From: Paracoccaceae bacterium
GTDB taxonomy: Bacteria; Pseudomonadota; Alphaproteobacteria; Rhodobacterales; Rhodobacteraceae
Direction: 5' to 3'
DNA: 64,000 nt
Assembly: GCA_021775315.1 (NCBI GenBank)
Contig: JAJFIC010000099.1
Coordinates: 1 to 64,000, forward strand
In this document: piece by piece, positions 33,325 through 41,793 of the stretch
How the letters are laid out: each line of letters opens with the position of its first letter
How positions within the stretch are numbered: position 1 is the stretch's first letter
Program-made: the position numbers and the translations under genes
The notes under the pieces: model-generated
What the model saw: only the letters and a program-made list of their open reading frames with translations
The model's database searches: none
Told to the model about the DNA's origin: nothing

Positions 33325-34308
33325 TCAGGAATACATCCTTTTCTTACGGCTGCGGGTTTCAGTTGTTGCGGCTTCAGAGCCATCATGGAAAGTCCCGAAC
33401 CAACGGTCCCACGGCATTTCCTGATTGCCATAATTACATTCGTAATAGCGATGGTGAAGCTGATGATAAAACGTGCCAAGCGCCAGCCTGCGTTTGTCGC
33501 GGATCAGCAAATCTTCGTACCCGGTATGGGTCATCGCCGCACCCGGCCCCTGATAAATCACGTGGAAAAACAAATGGATCGGGTGCGAGGCCACGATCCA
33601 GTGGATGCAAAGCGTGGTCAGGTAAATCAGATGTTCAACCGGATGCATCGAAAAACCCGACCAAGGCCCGATATTGACGTTGCGGTGGTGCAGCGAATGC
33701 ACCCGTTTATAGAGCAGCGGAATATGCAGCAACCGATGCACCCAATAGAAATGAAAGGCCGACCAGATCGGGATCAGCACTAGAAATGCAACGAACCAGA
33801 CCGGATTGCTACCAAGCGTGATCACAGGTGAATAACCGTTCGCCATCAGCCACATGGTGAACGCCTGAAACACTGTAAGCTGGGCCACACCTGATGTCAG
33901 CGACCAGAATATATTGTCATGCACCTGATTAGAAAAGCTCCATAACCTGTTGCCCTTAGCCTGATCGCGCGCATCGAATTTAAGGCGCTTGCCTTGGCCC
34001 TTCAGGATATAGAAATACCAGTGCAATCCACCGGAAACGACGATCATCAGCGCCATATTGACCAGCCATATCTGGGCAATCCATGCGACCGCAAAGCGCT
34101 GCGTGGTTTCAAGTGACGGGAACAAAAACGCCCATGCAAACACCGCAAGGACCAGCAGAATTACCCTTTCTGACAGCATCAGCCAATTGCGCCAAAACCA
34201 ATGCGCAATGAAACCGGGCCGGGGTGGCCAATTAAAAACCGACGGATCAGACAGCGGCAGATCCGGGTGATAATTCCAGTCTTTGCTTTGATGTTCGCGC
34301 ATCTTCAA
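33325..34308 (-). CDS. Sterol desaturase/fatty acid hydroxylase-family membrane protein
   Basis: 327 residues with several membrane segments (VILLVLAVFAWAFLF; IWLVNMALMIVVSGGLHWYFYI; PVWFVAFLVLIPIWSAFHFYWVHRL) and the di-iron His boxes HRLLHIP, HSLHHRN, HPVEH and HQLHHRYYE. Family members hydroxylate or desaturate lipids such as sterols, carotenoids or alkylglycerols. The substrate here is unknown. The stop codon is directly followed by the acyl-CoA dehydrogenase ATG, so the two products may act on one pathway. Confidence 0.8.
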   Translation of the reverse strand: MKMREHQSKDWNYHPDLPLSDPSVFNWPPRPGFIAHWFWRNWLMLSERVILLVLAVFAWAFLFPSLETTQRFAVAWIAQIWLVNMALMIVVSGGLHWYFYILKGQGKRLKFDARDQAKGNRLWSFSNQVHDNIFWSLTSGVAQLTVFQAFTMWLMANGYSPVITLGSNPVWFVAFLVLIPIWSAFHFYWVHRLLHIPLLYKRVHSLHHRNVNIGPWSGFSMHPVEHLIYLTTLCIHWIVASHPIHLFFHVIYQGPGAAMTHTGYEDLLIRDKRRLALGTFYHQLHHRYYECNYGNQEMPWDRWFGTFHDGSEAATTETRSRKKRMYS

Positions 34309-34350
34309 TTCCCGTGCCGAAGGTGGGATTAAACGGACAGATTACACAAA

Positions 34351-35118
34351 TTACGAGGCGTAATCTGACCCTTCTTCATCAAGGATTGCCTTAAGCTCGG
34401 ACAGGTGCTGTTCCGCCTGAGATGGGTAATCTTCCAGCTCTTGCGCCGTTTTTTCAGCAACTTCGTCAGACAGAATACGCAGCGGCTGACCGGTCTGTAA
34501 TGCCCGTATGTAAGTTTCGGCGGCGCGCTCAAAATAGTACAGTCGATTAAAGGTATCCGCGACCGTATCACCCGTGACCATGACCCCGTGATTGCCCATG
34601 ATCATCGTCTTTTTCTTGGGATCATTCAGCATCGCAGCACAGCGCATGCCTTCCGATTCAAAGGCCAGCCCGCCGAATTCTTCATCAACCACTGTGCGAT
34701 TAAAAAACGTCGCCGTGTTCTGGTCGATCGGCGGCATGGTGCTGTCGGCCAGTGAGGCCAGCACGGTGGCAAAAATCGAATGCACATGCATGGCGCATCG
34801 CGCGTGCGGACAAGCCCGGTGGATCGAGCCGTGCAAACCCCACGCGGTTGGATCAGGCGCGCCCGGTTTGTTCAGAACATCCGGGTCATTGGCATCCAGC
34901 AGCAACAAATCGCTGGCCCTGACACGGCTGAAATGCACCTGATTGGGGTTCATCAGAAACTTGGTGCCATCGTCATTCACCGACAGCGAAAAATGATTGG
35001 CAACCGCCTCGTGCAGGTTCAGACGCGCGGTCCAGCGAAACGCCGCTGCCAGATCGACGCGTTCAGCCCAGTAATCCATGTTCGGCGTGATGGCGGGGAT
35101 ATCGGGATATGCTGTCAT
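34351..35118 (-). CDS. Class II aldolase/adducin-family protein
   Basis: 255 residues from the ATG at 35118, which follows GAGGGTC; an upstream reading would enter the control region. It has the zinc-site signature of class II aldolases, HARCAMHVHSIFATVLASL near 105-123, and the later GNHGVMVTGDTVADTFNRLYYFERAAETYIRAL. LHEAVANHFSLSVNDDGTKFLMNP corresponds to the usual NHFS substrate loop. Members include fuculose aldolase, ribulose-phosphate epimerase and decarboxylases, and many Roseobacter copies are of unknown function. It is divergent from the HisA-like gene and lies 42 bases upstream of the desaturase gene on the same strand. Confidence 0.8.
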   Translation of the reverse strand: MTAYPDIPAITPNMDYWAERVDLAAAFRWTARLNLHEAVANHFSLSVNDDGTKFLMNPNQVHFSRVRASDLLLLDANDPDVLNKPGAPDPTAWGLHGSIHRACPHARCAMHVHSIFATVLASLADSTMPPIDQNTATFFNRTVVDEEFGGLAFESEGMRCAAMLNDPKKKTMIMGNHGVMVTGDTVADTFNRLYYFERAAETYIRALQTGQPLRILSDEVAEKTAQELEDYPSQAEQHLSELKAILDEEGSDYAS

Positions 35119-35200
35119 TTTGACCCTCGTTGCTTGCGTTGCTCGCGTGATTGGCGTCAGTTTACCAGCGATTCGCAAGAGCGCGTGTTCGTTACGGTCA

Positions 35201-35242
35201 GACATGTCGCAAACAGAGGGCGGCTGCGATTTGCGAAATGTC
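35201..35242. promoter_or_regulatory. Inverted repeat in the aldolase/HisA-like divergent region
   Basis: GACATGTCGCAAA at 35201-35213 pairs with TTTGCGAAATGTC at 35230-35242 (12 of 13 matched, 16-base loop), and GTTTTTC follows on the plus strand. It could be an operator for divergent control or a terminator/attenuator 70 bases before the HisA-like gene. A related half site, TTCGCAAGA, lies at 35172-35180. Confidence 0.45.
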
Positions 35243-35310
35243 GTTTTTCAATTAACCGCGCCATTCAGAATCGTGCTAATTGCTGCGTGTCTTATGATGG
35301 GGAAAACGTC

Positions 35311-36054
35311 ATGATTATTTATCCAACAATTGAATTGCTAAACGGTTCCTGTGTCAGCCTTTTCCGAGGGCGACTTGAGGAACCTCATATCTGGCACGTT
35401 AATCCATTGGAAAAAACCCGCAGTTTTGCCGATGCTGGAGCGGATTGGATTACCATAACCGACTTTGATGCGATGAACGGCAGTGATCAGAATTCCGGTT
35501 TGATCGAGGAAATTATCCTTCAGGCCGGTGCAAGCGTTCAACTTGGCGGCGGGTTTCGTTCCATCGGTCAGATCACAGACTGGATTGAACGGGGTGCCGG
35601 ACGGATTGTCGTGGGGACATTGGCGGTCATTGCACCGGATGTGGTCAAGCAAGCGGCGAAAATGTACCCGGATCAAATCGTTATTTCGGTCGATGTCTTC
35701 CAAGGCAGCGTGATGAGCGATGGTTGGCGCAATCCCAGCGCAATCACGCCGCAGTCTTTTGTCCAAACCTTTGAAAAAGACCCTATTGCCGCGATCATCG
35801 TCACCGATATTGATGCCAATCTGGAAGAGGCGGATGACTCGTTGGCCCTTGTCACCGAGCTTGCCGGTATCGCCAAAGCCCCGGTTATTGCGCGCGGTCT
35901 TTCCCGGTCACTTGATGATCTGGCGCGTCTGAAATACGTGCCGCATATTTCTGGTGCCATCATAAGCCGGGCGTTGTTTGATCAGTCGATTGATCTTGAT
36001 GAGGCCGTCGCACTGGCAGCCGAAGCCCCTGAAGAAACAGCCGAGTTTATCTGA
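35311..36054 (+). CDS. HisA-like TIM-barrel protein with altered active site
   Basis: 247 residues starting at the ATG at 35311 after GGGGAA. The HisA/HisF fold is clear: MIIYPTIELLNGSCVSLFRGR, DAGADWITITDFDAMNG, VQLGGGFRS at 76-84, VVGTLA at 100-105, ISVDVFQGSVMSDGW at 125-139, TDIDAN at 165-170 and AIISRALF at 216-223. The catalytic Asp8 of HisA is Glu9 here, and the DGT following the TDID motif is missing. No histidine genes are adjacent. Conserved stand-alone HisA paralogs of this type occur in Rhodobacteraceae; their function is not known to me. A bidirectional terminator follows. Confidence 0.75.
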   Translation: MIIYPTIELLNGSCVSLFRGRLEEPHIWHVNPLEKTRSFADAGADWITITDFDAMNGSDQNSGLIEEIILQAGASVQLGGGFRSIGQITDWIERGAGRIVVGTLAVIAPDVVKQAAKMYPDQIVISVDVFQGSVMSDGWRNPSAITPQSFVQTFEKDPIAAIIVTDIDANLEEADDSLALVTELAGIAKAPVIARGLSRSLDDLARLKYVPHISGAIISRALFDQSIDLDEAVALAAEAPEETAEFI

Positions 36055-36070
36055 GGCCGAAAACAAAAAG

Positions 36071-36097
36071 GCAGGCCGCTATGCACGGCCTGCTTTT
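36071..36097. terminator. Bidirectional intrinsic terminator
   Basis: GCAGGCCG at 36071-36078 pairs with CGGCCTGC at 36086-36093 with a 7-base loop; TTTTG follows on the plus strand and, on the minus strand, CTTTTTGTTT. It should end both the HisA-like gene and amtB, which converge here. Confidence 0.85.
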
Positions 36098-36116
36098 GTA
36101 TTGCCAATAGGCGGTC

Positions 36117-37436
36117 CTAAAAGTGATAGGCGCTTTCACCGTGTGAGGTTAGGTCGAGGCCTTGCCGCTCGTCGTCCTCAGAAACCCGCAGACCCATTGT
36201 CATATCGACCAGTTTGAAGGCGACAAAGGCAACAATTGCGGACCAGATGATTGTGATGACAACCGCCTCAACCTGGATCAGGGTTTGACCCGCGATCGAG
36301 AAATCAGCGCCACCAGTACCACCAAGCGACGGGGCCGTCAGGATGCCCGTGCCGACCGCACCGATGATCCCGCCGACACCGTGAATGCCAAACACATCAA
36401 GGCTGTCATCATAGTTCAGCTTGTTTTTCACCGTGCTGACAAAGAAATAACAAACTGCCGCAGCAAACCCGCCCAGAACAATCGCACCGACCGGCCCGAC
36501 AGACCCGGCAGCAGGCGTAACCGCAACCAAACCTGCCACCATGCCGGACGCAGCGCCCAGCATTGATGCTTTTCCCCGGTGCAATGTCTCAACCAGTGAC
36601 CACGCCAGAATGGCGCCAGCAGTAGCAGTAAAGGTGTTGATCATCGCAAGACCGGCACCGCCATTTGCCTCTAGGTTTGAACCAGCGTTAAATCCGAACC
36701 AGCCGACCCACAACAGGGACGCACCAACCATGGTCAGCGTCATGGAATGCGGCGCCAGCATGTCTCGGCCAAAACCGATACGTTTGCCCAGCAACAGACA
36801 GCCAACAAGGGCCGCGACACCTGCATTGATATGCACAACCGTTCCGCCAGCAAAATCCAGTGCGCCAAGGTTAAAAATCAGACCAGCACTGTCCCAGACC
36901 ATATGGGCGACCGGGAAATAGGCAAAAGTCACCCACAAGGCGACGAATACCAGTAGTGATCCGAACTTGATCCGCTCTGCCAGCGCCCCAACAATCAGAA
37001 CCGCCGTGATTGCCGCAAATGTCATCTGAAACGAGATGAAAACGAATTCCGGGATCACAAAGCCCTCAGAAAACGTACCGATCATTGTGTCAGCGGTGAT
37101 GCCCTTCAAGAACAGCTTTCCAAAGCCGCCCCAATAAGGACTGTCCGAGCCGCCGAAAGCCGCGGAATAGCCAAAAACCACCCATAGAACCATCACCAGC
37201 GCGGTTATCATGGTGCTTTGCATCAGCACCGACAGCATGTTTTTACTGCGCACAAGTCCGCCGTAAAACAGCGCCACACCGGGCAAGATCATCGCCAGAA
37301 CCAGAATGGTTGATATCATCATCCACGCGGTGTCGCCTTTGTCCATCACGGGGGTTGCGGCCTCTTGGGCCAGTGCGGGGGCGGCAAGCAGGCCAAGCCC
37401 GGCAACCAACCCTGTAACTCTATTTAAACTGAACAT
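36117..37436 (-). CDS. amtB: Ammonium transporter AmtB
   Basis: 439 residues: a signal-like start (MFSLNRVTGLVAGLGLLAAPALAQ), then eleven membrane helices. Family marks include DTAWMMISTILVLAMILPGVALFYGGLVRSKN, FAGGTVVHINAGVAALVG, GFNAGSNL and DVFGIHGVGGIIGAVGTGIL with the pore His. The ATG at 37436 follows GAGGGAACAG and is preferred over one four codons upstream. AmtB imports ammonium and is blocked by GlnK; glnK lies 27 bases upstream, the standard glnK-amtB order. Confidence 0.93.
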   Translation of the reverse strand: MFSLNRVTGLVAGLGLLAAPALAQEAATPVMDKGDTAWMMISTILVLAMILPGVALFYGGLVRSKNMLSVLMQSTMITALVMVLWVVFGYSAAFGGSDSPYWGGFGKLFLKGITADTMIGTFSEGFVIPEFVFISFQMTFAAITAVLIVGALAERIKFGSLLVFVALWVTFAYFPVAHMVWDSAGLIFNLGALDFAGGTVVHINAGVAALVGCLLLGKRIGFGRDMLAPHSMTLTMVGASLLWVGWFGFNAGSNLEANGGAGLAMINTFTATAGAILAWSLVETLHRGKASMLGAASGMVAGLVAVTPAAGSVGPVGAIVLGGFAAAVCYFFVSTVKNKLNYDDSLDVFGIHGVGGIIGAVGTGILTAPSLGGTGGADFSIAGQTLIQVEAVVITIIWSAIVAFVAFKLVDMTMGLRVSEDDERQGLDLTSHGESAYHF

Positions 37437-37463
37437 CTGTTCCCTCATTTTCTTTGGATTGGA

Positions 37464-37802
37464 TTAAAGCGCGTCTTCGCCGGTTTCCCCGGTACGAACG
37501 CGAACGGCCTGAGCAACCTCAAGCACGAAAATCTTACCGTCACCGATCTTGTCGGTGCGTGCGGTGTTTTGAATAAGCTCGACCACTTCGTCGGCCTGAC
37601 CATCTGAAACCACCAGTTCCAGTTTGACCTTTGGCACAAAATTCACGGCATATTCAGCGCCGCGATAGATTTCGGTGTGGCCTGACTGACTGCCAAAACC
37701 TTTGACTTCGGTAACCATCATTCCGCGTACACCTGCTGATGTCAGGGCTTCGCGGACTTCCTCCAGTTTGAAGGGTTTGATTGCAGCAATTATAAGTTTC
37801 AC
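37464..37802 (-). CDS. glnK: Nitrogen regulatory PII protein GlnK
   Basis: 112 residues, the usual PII length. MKLIIAAIKPFKLEEVREAL opens the chain, the T-loop GHTEIYRGAEYAVNFVPK carries the uridylylation site Tyr51, and TDKIGDGKIFVLEVAQAVRVRTGETGEDAL is the C-terminal signature. It senses ATP/ADP and 2-oxoglutarate and gates AmtB. Expression is probably controlled by NtrC; a 12-base palindrome lies just before the start. Confidence 0.95.
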   Translation of the reverse strand: MKLIIAAIKPFKLEEVREALTSAGVRGMMVTEVKGFGSQSGHTEIYRGAEYAVNFVPKVKLELVVSDGQADEVVELIQNTARTDKIGDGKIFVLEVAQAVRVRTGETGEDAL

Positions 37803-38082
37803 GTGACTTTCCTTTTCTTGCCAATTGGCATTACCGGACCGCTGGAGTGATCAGCGTCGTTGGAAGATACGCCCCCAAAACAGGCGACCCCTGCCCGAGT
37901 GACAAGGAATCGACTGGCAAAACGCGGGAAAAAACAAACTTTTCGCATATTTTTTGCACAAACCCGCCACTCCGATTAAAAAATAGGCGACTTCTCTCTG
38001 GCAGAAATTACCATCCCGGCCTTCGCATTGGCGGCGGAAAGGGCTATCTAAGAGAAAACAAAGTGAAGCAGGCAGTCCGTTT
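37803..38082. other. Divergent intergenic region, glnK / pbp
   Basis: 280 bases with no credible gene. It includes a perfect palindrome, TGCCAATTGGCA, at 37819-37830, 17 bases upstream of the glnK ATG, and an AT-rich stretch near 37925-37990. Promoters for glnK and the penicillin-binding protein should be here. I could not identify a clear sigma-54 site. Confidence 0.45.
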
Positions 38083-40254
38083 ATGCGTAACTCTGGTGGT
38101 AAAAAGCCCAAACTCGTCGCGCCCAAAAGAAACGCGCCCACTGGGTCGTCCAAGGCGCGTCGCGCGAAAACTGCGGGCAACCAAAACCGTCGCAAACGTC
38201 GTGCGAAAAAGCCCCCCCGCAATATTTTCGTGGCTTTGTTTGCGTGGATGTTCGGCTGGGTGTTTCGTTTGATCTGGTGGCTGACGTCGCGCGTCGCGCT
38301 TGTTGTCGGTCTGGTCCTTGGGATGACCACGCTTTATTACTATATGCAACTGCCGCCGCCGGTCGATCAGGTCGATGGCCGTTCTGGTGGATCTGTCACA
38401 ATGCTGGACCGCGAAGGCGAGGTTTTTGCCTGGCGCGGCGAACAATTCGGCGGCCTGATCCGCGTCGACACAGTATCGCCCTTTCTGAAAAACGCGGTCA
38501 TCGCGACTGAGGACAAGCGGTTCTACAGACATTTCGGCATCAGCCCCCGCGGCATCGCCAGCGCAATTCGCATCAACCTGCGCGCTGGGCGTGGCCCTCT
38601 TCAGGGCAATGGCGGCTCAACAATCACCCAACAGGTCGCGAAAATCCTGTGCCTTGGTTCGGCTTTCACCCCAACGTCCGACGCGACACCTGAAGAAATG
38701 TCAAAACAGGAAAAAGCATACGAAAGCGACTGCCGCCGGTCGACAAAGCTGCGCAAGCTAAAAGAAGTGCCATTCAGCCTGGCGATGGAGCTGAAATACA
38801 CCAAAGACGAAATCCTGATGATCTATCTGAACCGGGCCTATCTGGGTGCCGGTGCCCAAGGGTTCGAGGCCGCAAGCCAGCGCTATTTCGGCAAAAACGC
38901 CAGCCAGGTAAACCCCGCCGAAAGCGCAATGCTGGCGGGATTGCTGAAAGCCCCGTCGCGATATGCCCCCACCAACAACCTCCAACGTTCGCAAGACCGG
39001 GCCGGTGTCATTATCGGGCTGATGGAGGCGCAAGAATTCCTGACAGCTGAACAAGCCGCAAGCGCCCGCGCCAACCCAGCCGAACTGTCCGCCGCAGCCG
39101 AGGCCGTGGCCGGGGGCTATTACGCTGATTGGGTCATGGAAACCGGCCCGGCGTTTTTAACCAAAACCACAACCGAAGACGTGCTGATAAAAACCACCTT
39201 TGATGCGCGCATTCAAAAAGCTGCCGAACTGGCGCTGGCTGACATTTTTGAAAACAAGATCAAAAAGGGTTCAAAAGCACAGGCCGCGATTGTGGTCATG
39301 TCTGCGGATGGCGCGGTTCGGGCCATGGTCGGTGGCCGGCGGACCAAAGTATCGGGCCAGTTCAACCGGGCCATTCAGGCCAAACGACAAACCGGATCGT
39401 CCTTCAAGCCGTTTGTGTACGGTGCCGCCCTCGACCTTGGCTATCGCTTTGACACAATCGTTGAAGATGCGCCGATCACGATCAATATTCCCGGCTCTGG
39501 CCCTTGGACGCCCAAGAATTATTCGGGCAAATTCAGGGGTCAAATCACACTGACCGAAGCGCTGGCCAATTCGATCAACACCGTGGCCGTACGGGTTTCT
39601 GAGGATGTCGGTCGCGAGGCCGTGCGCACCGTCGCACAGGATTTTGGCATCAAAAGCGATCTGGCGATTGGCCCGGCACTGGCGTTGGGGGCCAGCGAAT
39701 CCACCCTGTTGGAAATGACCGGGGCCTATGCCGGAATTCTGAATGGCGGCACATCGGTAACCCCTTATGGCCTGCTGGAATTATCGCTTCAGGGCGATGA
39801 AGCGCCCCTGATGGGCAAGTCCGGTGGTCTGGGCGAACGTGTCATCAGCGAATTCGCAGCCCGGCAACTGGTCTATATGATGAACCAGGTGACCGAGGTC
39901 GGCTCGGGCCGCCGGGCCTTGCTGCCGGACCGGCAAATCGCTGGCAAAACCGGTACCACGTCTGCCGCACGTGACGCATGGTTTATTGGCTTTACCGCTG
40001 ATTACGTCGTCGGGGTCTGGATGGGATACGACGACAATTCCAAACTCAGCGGCGTTACCGGCGGCGGATTGCCTGCGGAAATCTGGCGCGAAACCATGCT
40101 GCGGGTGAACGAGGGCATACCGCCCAAACCCCTGCCGATGATCGACCCTATGGTCGAGGCGCAACCCGTACCAGTGCCACAACCCGTGCGTATAGACCCC
40201 GCGCAAAGCATTCTGGAAGACGTGTTAGGTGCAATCTTTGGCAGACGGCAATAA
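38083..40254 (+). CDS. Bifunctional class A penicillin-binding protein (PBP1A family)
   Basis: 723 residues. A very basic N-terminal tail (1-46), a membrane anchor at about 50-88, then a GT51 glycosyltransferase with catalytic Glu143 in AVIATEDKRFYRHFGI, GGSTITQQVAK at 178-187 and an unusual insert of about 35 residues (190-224, including Cys190 and Cys217) before KLKEVPFSLAMELK. The transpeptidase has SSFK at 439-442, SINTV and KTGTTSAARDAWFIGFTADYVVGVWMGYD. It polymerises and cross-links peptidoglycan. It is divergent from glnK and converges with mlaC three bases after its stop. Confidence 0.9.
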   Translation: MRNSGGKKPKLVAPKRNAPTGSSKARRAKTAGNQNRRKRRAKKPPRNIFVALFAWMFGWVFRLIWWLTSRVALVVGLVLGMTTLYYYMQLPPPVDQVDGRSGGSVTMLDREGEVFAWRGEQFGGLIRVDTVSPFLKNAVIATEDKRFYRHFGISPRGIASAIRINLRAGRGPLQGNGGSTITQQVAKILCLGSAFTPTSDATPEEMSKQEKAYESDCRRSTKLRKLKEVPFSLAMELKYTKDEILMIYLNRAYLGAGAQGFEAASQRYFGKNASQVNPAESAMLAGLLKAPSRYAPTNNLQRSQDRAGVIIGLMEAQEFLTAEQAASARANPAELSAAAEAVAGGYYADWVMETGPAFLTKTTTEDVLIKTTFDARIQKAAELALADIFENKIKKGSKAQAAIVVMSADGAVRAMVGGRRTKVSGQFNRAIQAKRQTGSSFKPFVYGAALDLGYRFDTIVEDAPITINIPGSGPWTPKNYSGKFRGQITLTEALANSINTVAVRVSEDVGREAVRTVAQDFGIKSDLAIGPALALGASESTLLEMTGAYAGILNGGTSVTPYGLLELSLQGDEAPLMGKSGGLGERVISEFAARQLVYMMNQVTEVGSGRRALLPDRQIAGKTGTTSAARDAWFIGFTADYVVGVWMGYDDNSKLSGVTGGGLPAEIWRETMLRVNEGIPPKPLPMIDPMVEAQPVPVPQPVRIDPAQSILEDVLGAIFGRRQ

Positions 40255-40257
40255 CGC

Positions 40258-40869
40258 CTATTTGATGTTTTTCAGATCGGTGATCAGCTGATCCAGATTA
40301 CCCTTGCGTTTATCAAGCATCGACGCGATTTCCGTGCGTTCAGTGACCAGCAGGCTGACGCCTTCGATGAACAGGTTGAACATCAGATCCCGGCCGCTTT
40401 TGTCGGAAACCTGCCAATCAACCTCGAACGGTGCCTGACCGGGTAGATGCACAAGCGACGAAACCAGATAATTACCTTTGGCCTTTTTCGACCCGGTAAC
40501 CTTAATATCGCCGCCCTTGAATTCGTTGAACCGCTTGCCCCACTTACGGGCCATATAAGTACTGAACGCTTTGACATACCGCGACTGTTGCGAGGCTGTC
40601 GCCGTGCGCCACGGCAAACCAAGGGCCGAACGCGCGATGATCGGCACGTCGCCATATTTATTGAACAGAGCCTCAAAATCGCGAAACAACGCCGACTGAG
40701 ACTTGCCCGAATTGATGATTGCGTTAAGGTCTTTCACAAGCTTGCTGATCAACGCCGAGGCCTGCTGATCGTTCAGCGCCAATGCGGGCATTGCGAAACC
40801 GGCAATCAAAGTGATCCCGGACAGGCCGGCGACAAATCCCCGACGTGTGATGGCATGATTATTCTGCAT
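40258..40869 (-). CDS. mlaC: MlaC-type phospholipid-binding protein
   Basis: 203 residues from the ATG at 40869 after a strong GGAGG. The N-terminus carries a Tat-like twin Arg (TRRGFVAGLSGITLIAGFAMPALA), so the protein is periplasmic. The body matches the Tol_Tol_Ttg2 family: FRDFEALFNKYGDVPIIARSALG, RYVKAFSTYMARKWGKRFNEF and the closing VSLLVTERTEIASMLDKRKGNLDQLITDLK. MlaC carries phospholipids between MlaA at the outer membrane and MlaFEDB. The gene overlaps mlaA by 11 bases, so the two are coupled; mlaFEDB are elsewhere. Confidence 0.82.
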   Translation of the reverse strand: MQNNHAITRRGFVAGLSGITLIAGFAMPALALNDQQASALISKLVKDLNAIINSGKSQSALFRDFEALFNKYGDVPIIARSALGLPWRTATASQQSRYVKAFSTYMARKWGKRFNEFKGGDIKVTGSKKAKGNYLVSSLVHLPGQAPFEVDWQVSDKSGRDLMFNLFIEGVSLLVTERTEIASMLDKRKGNLDQLITDLKNIK

Positions 40870-41608
40870 AAGGATCCTCCAGATCATCGTCCGTCAATTC
40901 GCCTTCCAAATCGCGGCGGCGGCTTTGCAGGTACAGAATTCGCGCCTGTGCATAGCTGTCTTCGCTTTCATAAAGGACCGATTCGACAATATCTGAAAAT
41001 TGATCACGATCCCCAAGTTTATGCAAAACATGCGCTGCCGTTCCGACATATTTCTGGTTGGTGGGCAAGAAATAACTTGTCGGGTCGATCAGAAAATCAA
41101 CCGCGGTCCCAATGGCGGCGCGTTCCGTGCTGGCGCCAAAGCCCGGAAGCTCAATAAACGCGCCCTCAGGCACACCCCAAACAAACAGCGTTTCGCCAAA
41201 ATCGGTAGTGTGTTCCGGCAACCCGTTTTGTCCAGCGACATCAAACAAGCCAACCAGCCCAAACGTTGAATTCAGTGCGAATCTGAACGTATTTCCAAAA
41301 AATTCCGGCAAATTCAGTTGTAAAAGGTCATTCAGCATCATCCCCGGCAAAGAAAGATTCGCCGAAAAGTTGGAGACTCCGGAAGAAATCGGGCCGCGTG
41401 CTACGTTGCCATAGGCCCCTGAAATGGGTTTGATGATTGCCCGATCCAGCGACTTGTTCAAATCGTGTACGATGCGGTTTTCACGCTCATACGGATCATT
41501 TACGGCCGTCGCATGCGGCGCGTTTGCACAAGCCGACAACAGCAACGAAACCGCCACAAAAAGCGGCGCCATCAGGTTGCGAGACCGTATTTTTTCAAGC
41601 TGTTTCAA
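40859..41608 (-). CDS. mlaA: MlaA (VacJ) outer-membrane lipoprotein
   Basis: 249 residues. A lipoprotein signal ends in LLLSACANA with the lipid-bearing Cys at 27. The family pattern follows: NDPYERENRIVHDLNKSLDRAIIKPISGAYG, then FSANLSLPGMMLNDLLQLN, FRFALNSTFGLVGLFDVAGQNGLPEHTTDFGETLFVWGV and IDPTSYFLPT. MlaA removes phospholipids from the outer leaflet and hands them to MlaC, whose gene follows with an overlap. It is divergent from the type I secretion genes. Confidence 0.9.
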   Translation of the reverse strand: MKQLEKIRSRNLMAPLFVAVSLLLSACANAPHATAVNDPYERENRIVHDLNKSLDRAIIKPISGAYGNVARGPISSGVSNFSANLSLPGMMLNDLLQLNLPEFFGNTFRFALNSTFGLVGLFDVAGQNGLPEHTTDFGETLFVWGVPEGAFIELPGFGASTERAAIGTAVDFLIDPTSYFLPTNQKYVGTAAHVLHKLGDRDQFSDIVESVLYESEDSYAQARILYLQSRRRDLEGELTDDDLEDPYAE

Positions 41609-41793
41609 AAAAAGCCTTCCACAAATGATCAGCCTTTACATAAACTTTCTGGAATTGAATCCCATATCAAAGCCACTCGCAAGCGTTGCTTGTAGCATTT
41701 TTAACACAAATCTGCGATTCAATATTGGAAGTGACGGGGTAATCTCCTACTCTGGCAGCATAATCAAGAAAATCAGCGGGTTGAGGTTCAGAT
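41609..41793. other. Divergent intergenic region, mlaA / type I secretion genes
   Basis: 185 bases without a gene. The half near mlaA is AT-rich and should hold its promoter; GAGGTTCAGAT immediately before 41794 is the ribosome-binding site of the ABC gene. No repeat or clear operator was seen. Confidence 0.4.

Noticed and set aside
34780-35310. Long in-frame extension upstream of the HisA-like protein
   Set aside because: It runs antisense through the aldolase gene and the control region; the ATG at 35311 with a ribosome-binding site gives the normal HisA N-terminus.
37960-37980. Possible sigma-54 promoter (TGGCGGGTTTGTGCA on the minus strand) for glnK
   Set aside because: The GG-GC distance is nine instead of ten bases and it lies about 170 bases from the start codon.
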